Shown one piece after another: positions 1 to 7,544 of a stretch of 26,384 bases of DNA. A program made the position numbers and the translations under genes. The notes under the pieces were generated by a model that saw only the letters and a program-made list of their open reading frames with translations, searched no databases and was not told the origin of the DNA. How positions within the stretch are numbered: position 1 is the stretch's first letter; each line of letters opens with the position of its first letter. The DNA is from OMSK01 sp902492995 (GTDB lineage Bacteria > Bacillota_I > Bacilli_A > RF39 > UBA660), in the NCBI GenBank assembly GCA_902492995.1, contig CABUNR010000018.1:1-26384 (forward strand), written 5' to 3'.

Positions 1-35
1 ATATTCGAATTAATTTATCTTTTTATTTAGTGAGT

Positions 36-59
36 ACTTGACAGGTACTAGTATCAAGT
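36..59. other. Imperfect hairpin downstream of tag
   Basis: ACTTGA at 36-41 is the inverse of TCAAGT at 54-59, with a second small palindrome (TACTAGTA) inside the loop. It lies just beyond the tag stop codon on the minus strand. No clear T-run follows, so it may be a weak terminator or simply an mRNA 3' end structure. Nothing else is recognisable in bases 1-60. Confidence 0.35.
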
Positions 60-60
60 C

Positions 61-603
61 TTACTTTTTTTTGTATAAAAAACAGTCTTTTTCATGTGAA
101 TATATAATACCTATTGCTTGAAGATATGAATATATAATTACTGTTCCTACAAATTTCATTCCGCGCATCTTTAAATCTTTTGATATATTTAAAGATAAAT
201 CAGATTTATCTTTATCTATTTCATAATATATTGTACCTTTAGCAAAAGTTTTTAAATAATTGTAAAATGATCCATATTCTTCTACTATCTTTTTAAATAT
301 TTTTGCATTATTAATACTGGCTTTTATTTTTAATTTATTCCTAACAATATCTTTATTTTGTAATAATTCATTTATTTTAACTTCATCATATAAACATACT
401 TTATTTATATCAAAATTATCATAAGCTTTTTTAAATGCTTCTCTTTTATTTAAAATACATTCAAATGAAAGTCCTGCTTGAAATGATTCTAAAATTAACA
501 TTTCAAATAAATAATCATCATCAACAGATAATTTGCCCCACTCATTATCATGATACTTTATATATTTAGGATTATTTGAATTACACCAACTACATCTTTT
601 CAT
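61..603 (-). CDS. tag: DNA-3-methyladenine glycosylase I
   Basis: This enzyme excises 3-methyladenine from alkylated DNA as the first step of base-excision repair in the cytoplasm. The 180-residue protein has the Tag family signature. The start RCSWC then YHDNEWG, the segment LFEMLILESFQAGLS, and the zinc ligands expected in Tag can all be seen: Cys4 and His18 near the N-terminus, His170 and Cys174 in SHEKDC near the C-terminus. I place the start at the ATG at 603. A TTG seven codons upstream is in frame, but the AAGGA ribosome site lies between the two, so the TTG cannot be the start. The first bases overlap the ancestral 3' end of the upstream ogt remnant, so the pair was probably translationally coupled. 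It is the last gene of the serS unit. Family length is usually about 185 residues, so it looks intact. Confidence 0.93.
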   Translation of the reverse strand: MKRCSWCNSNNPKYIKYHDNEWGKLSVDDDYLFEMLILESFQAGLSFECILNKREAFKKAYDNFDINKVCLYDEVKINELLQNKDIVRNKLKIKASINNAKIFKKIVEEYGSFYNYLKTFAKGTIYYEIDKDKSDLSLNISKDLKMRGMKFVGTVIIYSYLQAIGIIYSHEKDCFLYKKK

Positions 604-1085
604 TATTTTTAATTCCTTTTTCAAAATTTAATAAATATTTTTATTCGAAATACCTCCACCATAACCCTTTACCATTTTGTGCAACTACTCTGTGCCATGG
701 AATGATAAGACATATAGGATTCCAACCAACAGCACTTTCTACAGCCTATGTAGACATTTTTTTATTTTTTTAATATAAGATATTTCTTTAGCAATATCAT
801 TATATGTTACTACTTTACCATATGGTATTTTAAGCATTAAATCAATAACCAGCTTTCTAAAGGGTGTTAAATTATTTATTTTATATTTTGAAGTAAATTT
901 CACTTCTTCACCATTAAAATAAATATCTAACCATTTTTTTATTTCATCAAAAACAGGTAATTCTTTTTCAACCATCACACCATTATGTTTAATATCATCT
1001 TTTGCATTATTAAACCATAATCCAATTAAATATTCTCCATCAATTTCTAATGTTATAGTGCCAATTGGCGACTCATAACTATCAT
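590..1085 (-). pseudogene. ogt: Decayed O6-alkylguanine alkyltransferase / alkyltransferase-like gene
   Basis: Fragments in different frames rebuild an O6-alkylguanine-DNA alkyltransferase fold: YESPIGTITLEIDGEYLIGLWF (residues on both sides of 1050), YFNGEEVKF, then IPYGKVVTYNDIAKEI near 800, SAVGWNP and IIPWHRV near 700, GYGGGISNK near 650 and LLNFEKGIKN near 620. Visible lesions are: the only nearby ATG (1085) is out of frame with the first fragment; a frameshift in an A-run near 765-770; an in-frame TAG at 746-748 where the family usually has a glutamine; frameshifts near 670 and near 640. The active-site cysteine of the PCHRV motif is Trp (codon 695-697). Trp here is also the mark of alkyltransferase-like (ATL) proteins, so the ancestor may have been an ATL or an Ogt with a TGC/TGT to TGG change. 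It sits between serS and tag, a sensible place for an alkylation-repair gene. Too many separate lesions exist for one sequencing error to explain. Confidence 0.88.
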
Positions 1086-1102
1086 TTTTTAACTAAATAT
1101 AT

Positions 1103-2392
1103 TTACTTTGACTTAGGTCTGATTACTTCTACATTGCCCATATATGGTTGTAGAACCTTTGGTATTTTGACACTTCCATCTTCTTGATAATTACATTCAA
1201 GAACAGCAATAAGTGATCTAGGACTTGCAATTACAGTGTTGTTTAAAGTTGCTAAATACTTATTTCCTTCTTGTGTTTTCATTCTAATACCAAGTCTTCT
1301 TGCTTGAGCATCACCTAGTGTAGAACAAGATCCAACTTCATAATATGTTTTTTGCCTTGGACTCCATGCTTCTACATCACTTGATTTAACTTTTAAATCG
1401 GCTAAATCTCCACTACAACATTCAAGTGTTCTAACAGGTACATCTAAACTTCTAAAGAATTCTACTGTATAATGTTGCATTTTATTATACCAATCCATTG
1501 CATCTTCTGGCTTACATAAAACAACCATTTCTTGTTTTTCAAATTGATGAACTCTATAAAGTCCTCTTTCTTCAATTCCATGAGCCCCAACTTCTTTTCT
1601 AAAACATGGTGAATAAGATGTCATAGCAATTGGAAGTTTACTCTCATCTATTAATTGTCCTTTAAATTTTCCAATCATAGAATGTTCACTAGTTCCAATT
1701 AAATATAAATCTTCCCCTTCTATTTTATACATCATAGCTTCCATTTCAGGGAATGACATAACTCCAGTTACAACATTACTATGTATCATAAATGGAGGAA
1801 TGCAATATGTAAATCCTTTATCAATCATAAAATCTCTAGCATATGCTATTGTTGCTTCATGTAATCTTGCAATATCTCCCATTAAATAATAAAAGCCATT
1901 TCCACTAGTTCTTCCAGCGCTTTCTTTATCAAGGCCATTAAATGAATCACATATATCTGAATGATATGGTATTTCATAATCACGTACAAAAGGTTCACCA
2001 AATTTTTCTATTTCAACATTAAAGCTATCATCTTTACCAATTGGTACACTTTCATCAATCATTTGAGGTATAACAAGCATTTTTTCATTTAATTTTTCTT
2101 TCAATTCTTTTTCTTCTTGTTCTATATTTTCTAAAGTGTTATTTATGATAGTAACTTTTTCCTTTAAATTGTTGGCTTCTGTTAATTTCTTTTCTCTAAA
2201 CAATAGTCCAATTTGATCACTATAACTATTTCTTTCTTGTCTTAATTTATCACCATTTTGTTTTAAGTTTCTAATTTTTTCATCTAACTCAACTACTTCA
2301 TCTACAATTGGTAACTTTTCATCTTGAAATTTCTTTTTAATATTTTCTTTTACTAAATCTTTATTTTCTCTTATAAATTTTATATCTAACAT
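1103..2392 (-). CDS. serS: Seryl-tRNA synthetase
   Basis: Class II aminoacyl-tRNA synthetase that charges tRNA-Ser with serine using ATP. The 429-residue protein has the N-terminal charged helical arm (about 30-105) that holds the long variable arm of tRNA-Ser. The catalytic core follows: GTSEHS (233-238), motif 2 with FRKEVGAHG..ERGLYRVHQFEKQE (264-288), and motif 3 around RSLIAVLECNYQEDG (392-406), ending in PKVLQPYMGN. The segment with GDLADLKVKSSDVEAWSPRQ (328-347) and EVGSCSTLGDAQARRLGIR resembles the variant SerRS common in archaea and some bacteria more than the B. subtilis type; this is from memory of family sequences. The start ATG has a GGAGAG site and lies one base after the stop of the HD gene. 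Expression should follow the serine T-box at 2889-3096. Confidence 0.97.
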   Translation of the reverse strand: MLDIKFIRENKDLVKENIKKKFQDEKLPIVDEVVELDEKIRNLKQNGDKLRQERNSYSDQIGLLFREKKLTEANNLKEKVTIINNTLENIEQEEKELKEKLNEKMLVIPQMIDESVPIGKDDSFNVEIEKFGEPFVRDYEIPYHSDICDSFNGLDKESAGRTSGNGFYYLMGDIARLHEATIAYARDFMIDKGFTYCIPPFMIHSNVVTGVMSFPEMEAMMYKIEGEDLYLIGTSEHSMIGKFKGQLIDESKLPIAMTSYSPCFRKEVGAHGIEERGLYRVHQFEKQEMVVLCKPEDAMDWYNKMQHYTVEFFRSLDVPVRTLECCSGDLADLKVKSSDVEAWSPRQKTYYEVGSCSTLGDAQARRLGIRMKTQEGNKYLATLNNTVIASPRSLIAVLECNYQEDGSVKIPKVLQPYMGNVEVIRPKSK

Positions 2393-2393
2393 A

Positions 2394-2888
2394 TTATCTC
2401 TCCATTTCCTTTATTTTTTTAACTATTTTTTTATATTGTGGCTTATATTTATTATTAAGTCTATCATAATCTTTGCTTGTAGGTTTTTTTATTCTTGATA
2501 AATCCATATTATTTTCTAAATCTACTTTTTTGACCATCAAAGCTATCTTATTATTACTATTTATTATTCTATCAATATATTTATCATATTCTTCTTTTTT
2601 TGTTAATAATTCAACTGCATCTATTATATTCTTTGTAAATCCTACTTCTAGTAAATCATTATATGTAATATCTGTATCTTCTATTAGATCATGCAACAAT
2701 CCAACAATCTTCATATTTATATCTTTTAAATTGTCACTTACATAATACAAATGATCTAAATATGGATTACCACCTTTATCCTTAATGTTTTTAAAAACAG
2801 CTCTAACTATTAATTCAGCTTTAGAATACATATCTAAATATTCTAGTTTTTCAAAATCTTCTTTTAAGTATTTTTTCAAATTATTCAT
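2394..2888 (-). CDS. Single-domain HD hydrolase, SpoT/MESH-like
   Basis: A 164-residue HD-superfamily metal-dependent phosphohydrolase. The expected ligands are visible: His46 in YLDHLYYV, His66-Asp67 in GLLHDLIEDT, and Asp123 in KKVDLENNMDLSR. The Glu70-Asp71 pair after the HD is the one used by RelA/SpoT-type (p)ppGpp hydrolases, so a role in removing (p)ppGpp is plausible. There is no synthetase, TGS or ACT domain. Small HD proteins of this type are known with several substrates, so the substrate is an inference. The start at 2888 has a strong GGAGG site directly after the T-box terminator. The stop lies one base from the serS start, so the two genes are co-translated and both respond to uncharged tRNA-Ser. 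Confidence 0.8.
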   Translation of the reverse strand: MNNLKKYLKEDFEKLEYLDMYSKAELIVRAVFKNIKDKGGNPYLDHLYYVSDNLKDINMKIVGLLHDLIEDTDITYNDLLEVGFTKNIIDAVELLTKKEEYDKYIDRIINSNNKIALMVKKVDLENNMDLSRIKKPTSKDYDRLNNKYKPQYKKIVKKIKEMER

Positions 2889-3096
2889 ATAGCCTCCAAA
2901 AGAAAAAAAGACCCTAATATAGGAGTGAAAAACACGGTACCATCCTAATTGGGTCTTAATTTAGATAACGGATTTCATCCGGAAATGTTTTCATTTCTCT
3001 CAAAAGTAGATTCATAAAATTCATATTATTAGTTTCCATCAACCACTAACTTTCTATAAATATTCCTTTTATTACTTGTCTTTATCAACGATTTAC
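2889..3096 (-). promoter_or_regulatory. Serine T-box leader (tRNA-Ser-responsive riboswitch)
   Basis: The minus-strand leader has the features of a T-box. A stem I begins with AAGTAA and has a GGTTGATGG apical segment. It returns through GAATCTAC, where TCT (3008-3010) is a serine codon in the position of the specifier and is followed by the usual purine. Next come a CGGATGAAATCCG hairpin (stem III-like) and the T-box core AGGATGGTACCGTG (2933-2946). TGG in that core is the bulge expected to pair with the uncharged 3' NCCA end of the tRNA. The core can alternatively fold into the terminator at 2910-2955. The specifier agrees with serS downstream. Low charged tRNA-Ser should allow transcription into the HD gene, serS and the repair genes. 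Confidence 0.93.
2903..2955 (-). terminator. T-box intrinsic terminator
   Basis: GACCC at the 5' side (2951-2955) pairs with GGGTC at 2910-2914, and TAGGA pairs with TCCTA inside. A run of seven T follows on the minus strand (2903-2909). The hairpin includes the T-box core, so it competes with the antiterminator. Confidence 0.92.
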
Positions 3097-3102
3097 AAAT
3101 TA

Positions 3103-3131
3103 ATTTTATCATTTAAATTAATAATAGTCAA
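3103..3131 (-). promoter_or_regulatory. Promoter of the T-box/HD/serS unit
   Basis: On the minus strand, TTGACT (3126-3131) and TAAAAT (3103-3108) are separated by exactly 17 bases, each one mismatch from the sigma-A consensus. Transcription would start near 3096, just before the T-box stem I. Confidence 0.85.
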
Positions 3132-3138
3132 CATTATT

Positions 3139-4398
3139 TTAAGCAACTTTTTTTACTTCTTCATATTTTAATTTTTCTTTTAATTCCTTCTTTTCTAACA
3201 TTCCATATACATAAATTTGTTCATCTGTTCCATAATATATAGAATTATCTAATTTATTTTTATTTTCAGGCAAACTTCTACTTAATACATACATATTTCC
3301 TAAAAAGCTTTTATCTTCATCACTTAAATTTCTTATTATGTCAGCCAAATCATTTAAATCAGTAGTTTTTCCTTTTATAATTAAATTATTAGCAATTCTA
3401 TTATTATTAAATATTCTATTTTGAATAGTACTTTCTTCTTTATTTAAATCACTACCTGTATATAAATTTCTCTCATTGTAATCAATAGATTTATTATTTT
3501 GACTATAAACATTTAAAGCAAGTGAATTTTTTAATACATTTATTAATGCCTCATCTTTATCTATATTAAATCCACCTATTTTATTTCCATTTAAAATTTC
3601 GCATAATATCTTACTTCTTAACTTTAATTCACCTATTTTTTCTATTTCTTTATCTAATTTAATCATAGAATCTTTATTTGGTTTAACATCTCCTTTAAAA
3701 TAAGAATAATCAAATAAATTTTCTAACAATTGTCCAGATAAAATTGGATTTACTTTTATTATATTAAATAATTCTTCTAATCTATTAGAATAAATATAAT
3801 CTTCTACTATTCTTAATGCATCAAATTTTGTTAAATTTTTACTATTTGGATCAACTTGTTTTAAAACAGTTGCTTGTCCCCAATAATTTTCTATAGAACA
3901 TTTTGCAGCATATACCATATCATATCTTAATTCATCACCAGATATATTTTTATCATTTCCACTAAATATATTTTGAAAAGTTGACCACAAATTGTTTTTA
4001 AAATCATAATCATTTAATGATTCAATATTTAAATACCTAATTTTTTGTTGAACTTTATTTAAATCAGCTTGTTCTTCTATTTCTTTTAATATTGATTTTT
4101 CTTCATTTGTGTTTTCTTCTATTTTATTATTAGTAAATTGAGAAATAATATAATCATCTATTATTTCACTAATATTATCCTTATTATTTGTATATCTAAT
4201 CATTTCATTTAAAATATCATTATTTGTTTTACTTAACACATAATTTCTAGCACCATTAGTTCTTGTAAAATAATTAAATTGCCCTATTAATGCATAATTT
4301 ATTAAGTTTCTTATTATATCCACATCAGAATTATCATATCCATATTGTTTTAAACATATGTTTATTGCTTCTTTAAATGATTTAACTTGATAATCCAT
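3139..4398 (-). CDS. Hypothetical protein, 419 aa, downstream of polA
   Basis: I do not recognise this family. The protein is soluble in appearance, with no signal peptide or membrane helix, and is rich in Asn, Lys, Ile and Asp. It seems mostly helical, with alternating charged and hydrophobic residues. Residues near 85-130 (EENTNEEKSILKEIEEQA) look like a charged linker or short coiled coil. No catalytic motif stands out. The start at 4398 is secure: an AGGAGG site sits 5 bases upstream and overlaps the polA stop codon, so the two genes form an operon with a 9-base gap. The stop lies 8 bases before the -35 of the serS promoter. Linkage to polA could hint at a DNA-related task, but that is only context. 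Confidence 0.8.
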   Translation of the reverse strand: MDYQVKSFKEAINICLKQYGYDNSDVDIIRNLINYALIGQFNYFTRTNGARNYVLSKTNNDILNEMIRYTNNKDNISEIIDDYIISQFTNNKIEENTNEEKSILKEIEEQADLNKVQQKIRYLNIESLNDYDFKNNLWSTFQNIFSGNDKNISGDELRYDMVYAAKCSIENYWGQATVLKQVDPNSKNLTKFDALRIVEDYIYSNRLEELFNIIKVNPILSGQLLENLFDYSYFKGDVKPNKDSMIKLDKEIEKIGELKLRSKILCEILNGNKIGGFNIDKDEALINVLKNSLALNVYSQNNKSIDYNERNLYTGSDLNKEESTIQNRIFNNNRIANNLIIKGKTTDLNDLADIIRNLSDEDKSFLGNMYVLSRSLPENKNKLDNSIYYGTDEQIYVYGMLEKKELKEKLKYEEVKKVA

Positions 4399-4407
4399 AA
4401 ATTCCTC

Positions 4408-6987
4408 CTATTTTGCTTGATACCAGTTTTTTCCTTTTTCTATATCTACTTTCAAAGGTACATTAAATTTATATACATCTTCCATACACGTTCTTACTAT
4501 ACCTGTTACTTTTTCTTCTTCCTCTTTTAAAACATCAAATACTAGTTCATCGTGTACTTGAATAATCATTTTTGATTTTATATTATTTTCTTTAAAAGAT
4601 GTTGCTATATCAACCATTGCTTTTTTTATTATATCAGCACTTGTTCCTTGTATTGGAGTATTAAGTGCTATTCTCTCACCACTATTTCTAATCATATAAT
4701 TTTTATTAGAAAGTTCTGGAATATTTCTAATTCTACCCATTAATGTTTTTACATATCCAAGTTCATGAGCCGTTTTCTTTGTTTTATCCATATATTCTTG
4801 TATACCAGGATATGCCTTTAAATAATTATCTATAAATTCTTTTGCTTCTTTTCTTGAAATATTTAAATTTTCTCCTAGTCCATACCCACTTATACCATAA
4901 ATTATTCCAAAATTAACTGCTTTAGATATTCTTCTCATCTCTTTAGTTACATCTTCCTCATCAACATCGAATATATCACTAGCTGTTTTAGTATGAATAT
5001 CTATATTATTTTTAAATGCATCTATAAGTGTTTCTATATTGGCAATATGTGATAAAAGTCTAAGTTCTATTTGTGAATAATCACTACTCATAATTATTGA
5101 ATTTTTACTTGGTATAAATGCTTTTCTAATTAATTTTCCATATTCATATCTAATTGGTATATTTTGTAGATTTGGCTCTATACTTGATAATCTTCCTGTT
5201 CTAGTTAACACCTGTGTATATATTGTATGAATTTTATTATCTGGAAGGATAGCATTTAAAAGTCCTTCTATATATGTTGTATAAAGTTTTGTAAGCATTC
5301 TATACTCTAGTATTTTATTAACTATTGGATGGTATTCTTTTATTTTTTCTAGAATATCTGCTGATGTAGAATATCCCGACTTATTTTTTTTAGCTCCTGG
5401 GAGATTTAATTTTTCAAATAATATTTCTCCAAGTTGTTTTGGGGATGATATATTAAATTCTTGACCAGCTTCATTATAAATATCTTTTTCCAATAATTCT
5501 ATTTTTATTTTTATTTCACTGCCCATATTTACAAGTTCATCTCTTGAAACATTAACTCCATCAAATTCCATATCTCCTAAAACATATGAAAGAGGCATTT
5601 CTATATTATAAAATAAATTACTTAAATCTTTTTCTTCTATATTTTTTTTTATATCAGGATATGTTTCATATATAAATCTTGCTTTTTTGATTTGTATATC
5701 TTTATACTCTTCTTCTATTATTTTTTTCTTTTTACTAAATATTTCTTCATAAAATTTTATTTCATATCCAAACATATTAGCTAAAACAGCAATGTCATCT
5801 TTAGTATTGTATTCTAGTAAAGAAGAAGCTATCATTGTGTCAAACACAACACTATCTATTTTAATATCATTCCATTTTAAGGCAACATAAACCTTTTTTA
5901 AATCATAAGTATATTTTAAATATTTTTGATATTTAATTATTACATCTTTTATCAATTTTTTATCTATATAATATGCATTTTTATTATTGTATATTGTCAT
6001 ACTTATTATATTTGCGGTATGGTAGTTTGTTCCATCTAATTCTAAATAAAATGCTGAATCTGTATCTATAGATATATCTTCTATATTTTCTACATTAATA
6101 TATTCTTCAATTTTATTTTCTTCTTTTATATCTATTTTTTTTATAAATGAATAAAATTCTAACTCTTTATAATACTTTAATAATTCTTTTAAATTTGGTT
6201 CTTTTATTTTTAATTCTTCTAAAGACATTTCAAGTGGAACATCTTTATATATAGTTGCTAATTCATAACTATCATAAGCACTTTTTTTATCATCTTCTAA
6301 TTTCTTTTTTAATGAACCACTTATTTTATCTATATTTTGATAGATTCCATCTAAAGTTTTATATTCATGTAATAATTTTAAAGCTGTTTTTTCACCTATT
6401 CCTTTTACACCAGGTATATTATCAGATGAATCACCCATAAGTGCCTTTAAATCAATTATATTAATTGGTTCAATACCATATGCTTCTTTAAATGTTTCAT
6501 GATTATATCTAATATAATCCTTTTGCTTTAATAATTTTATATCAACATCATTACTTATAAGTTGTAATAAGTCTTTATCGCTACTTATTATTGTTCCTAT
6601 AAATTCATCTTCTATATCACATTTTTTTGCATATGTTCCAATTATATCATCAGCTTCATAGTTATCTATTTCTAAATATGTTATTCCTAACAAATTTAAT
6701 AGTTCTTTAGCTATAGGCATTTGAAGTTTCAACTCATCTGGAGTACTTTGTCTTCCAGCTTTATAATCTTTATACTTTTCATGTCTAAATGTTTTACCTT
6801 TGTCAAAAGCAACCATCATATATTCTGGCTTTTCTTCTTCAATTATTTTATTTATCATACTTACAAATCCAAATAAAGCATTAGTCGGAAAATTTTTACT
6901 ACTTTTCATTAAATTTCCATTATATGCAGTTGCATAATAACTTCTAAATATTAAATTGTTACCATCTACTAATATTAATTTTTTCAT
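4408..6987 (-). CDS. polA: DNA polymerase I
   Basis: The 859-residue enzyme fills gaps and removes RNA primers during Okazaki fragment processing and repair. The N-terminal 5' nuclease domain (about 1-290) has LILVDGNN, NYEADDIIGT, SSDKDLLQL and the helix-hairpin-helix region GDSSDNIPGVKGIGEKTA. The middle 3'-5' exonuclease-like domain (about 300-460) is degenerate. The acidic DTE motif is absent (FYLELDG in its place) although FDTM remains, so proofreading is probably lost, as in Bacillus and Thermus enzymes. The polymerase domain has motif A DYSQIELRLL (Asp636), the O-helix R685..K689..F693 in NFGIIYG, and motif C VHDELVF (Asp813). The O-helix Phe predicts discrimination against dideoxynucleotides. 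The start has an AGGTGG site 5 bases upstream. An extended -10 promoter lies at 7016-7024. Confidence 0.98.
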   Translation of the reverse strand: MKKLILVDGNNLIFRSYYATAYNGNLMKSSKNFPTNALFGFVSMINKIIEEEKPEYMMVAFDKGKTFRHEKYKDYKAGRQSTPDELKLQMPIAKELLNLLGITYLEIDNYEADDIIGTYAKKCDIEDEFIGTIISSDKDLLQLISNDVDIKLLKQKDYIRYNHETFKEAYGIEPINIIDLKALMGDSSDNIPGVKGIGEKTALKLLHEYKTLDGIYQNIDKISGSLKKKLEDDKKSAYDSYELATIYKDVPLEMSLEELKIKEPNLKELLKYYKELEFYSFIKKIDIKEENKIEEYINVENIEDISIDTDSAFYLELDGTNYHTANIISMTIYNNKNAYYIDKKLIKDVIIKYQKYLKYTYDLKKVYVALKWNDIKIDSVVFDTMIASSLLEYNTKDDIAVLANMFGYEIKFYEEIFSKKKKIIEEEYKDIQIKKARFIYETYPDIKKNIEEKDLSNLFYNIEMPLSYVLGDMEFDGVNVSRDELVNMGSEIKIKIELLEKDIYNEAGQEFNISSPKQLGEILFEKLNLPGAKKNKSGYSTSADILEKIKEYHPIVNKILEYRMLTKLYTTYIEGLLNAILPDNKIHTIYTQVLTRTGRLSSIEPNLQNIPIRYEYGKLIRKAFIPSKNSIIMSSDYSQIELRLLSHIANIETLIDAFKNNIDIHTKTASDIFDVDEEDVTKEMRRISKAVNFGIIYGISGYGLGENLNISRKEAKEFIDNYLKAYPGIQEYMDKTKKTAHELGYVKTLMGRIRNIPELSNKNYMIRNSGERIALNTPIQGTSADIIKKAMVDIATSFKENNIKSKMIIQVHDELVFDVLKEEEEKVTGIVRTCMEDVYKFNVPLKVDIEKGKNWYQAK

Positions 6988-7015
6988 ATACCCACCTGCT
7001 TACTATCATATATAT

Positions 7016-7024
7016 ATTATACCA
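7016..7024 (-). promoter_or_regulatory. Extended -10 promoter for polA
   Basis: The minus strand reads TGGTATAAT, a perfect extended -10. No good -35 is seen; the upstream side is occupied by the T-rich tail of the preceding terminator. The start of transcription would be near 7009, giving a leader of about 20 bases. Confidence 0.7.
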
Positions 7025-7030
7025 TATAAT

Positions 7031-7064
7031 AAAATAAAATTGTGAAAAATCACAATTTTATTTT
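7031..7064 (-). terminator. Terminator of the giant pseudopilin/lipoprotein unit
   Basis: A perfect 15-bp stem (7031-7045 with 7050-7064) closes a four-base loop and ends in a TTTTATTTT tail on the minus strand. It includes the stop codon of the lipoprotein gene. The stem is almost symmetrical, so it could also work on the plus strand, but no gene reads into it from that side. Confidence 0.8.
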
Positions 7065-7534
7065 AAATTACTTGTTATTATTTTATATACTTTTTCATTA
7101 TCTTCACTTAATATATATATTATATAACCATTATTTTCCTTTTTTAAAACTTTATCATATTCGTTTTTTTCTTTTTCTGAAGCTCTATCTTTTAAGGAAT
7201 TAACATATATATCAAGTGCTTTTTTTACTAATTCTTTTTTACCTTTTGCAGGTTTTACTGCTATATAAAATTTAGGTTTTGTTTCATTATATGATGGTAT
7301 TTTTGCTACAAAGTATTCTACTTCATTACTTGCTAGTCCAAATTGTGTCATAAGCATATTTTCATCAATTGAAACAAGTGAATTCATAACTTCATCATTC
7401 ATATTTGTTACATTTTCTTCTATTTTTTCATTAATTTTTTTATCTGTTTTTTCTTTTTTCTTATTACATCCACATCCTGTTATTAGTAATAATACTAATA
7501 ACAAGAATATAGAATTTCTTAAATGTTTTTTCAT
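7058..7534 (-). CDS. Small lipoprotein, DUF4358-like
   Basis: The 158-residue protein begins MKKHLRNSIF followed by a hydrophobic stretch and the lipobox LITGC. Cys21 would be lipidated after cleavage by signal peptidase II, so the mature protein is anchored on the outer face of the membrane. A Lys/Glu-rich linker follows (22-45). The C-terminal domain (about 50-155) resembles DUF4358 lipoproteins in layout: an AKIPSYNETKP-type segment, a helix with VKKALDIYVNSLK, then GYIIYILSEDNEKVYKII. This family call is from memory and moderate. The AGGAG site overlaps the stop codon of the giant pseudopilin gene, so the two are co-expressed. A partner role in displaying or anchoring that pseudopilin is possible but not shown by the sequence. 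Confidence 0.75.
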   Translation of the reverse strand: MKKHLRNSIFLLLVLLLITGCGCNKKKEKTDKKINEKIEENVTNMNDEVMNSLVSIDENMLMTQFGLASNEVEYFVAKIPSYNETKPKFYIAVKPAKGKKELVKKALDIYVNSLKDRASEKEKNEYDKVLKKENNGYIIYILSEDNEKVYKIITSNLK

Positions 7535-7544
7535 TTTTTATCTC

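Noticed and set aside
576..773. Plus-strand open frame of 65 codons
   Set aside because: It is the reverse of the ogt remnant, and its codons are shadows of the minus-strand gene pieces.
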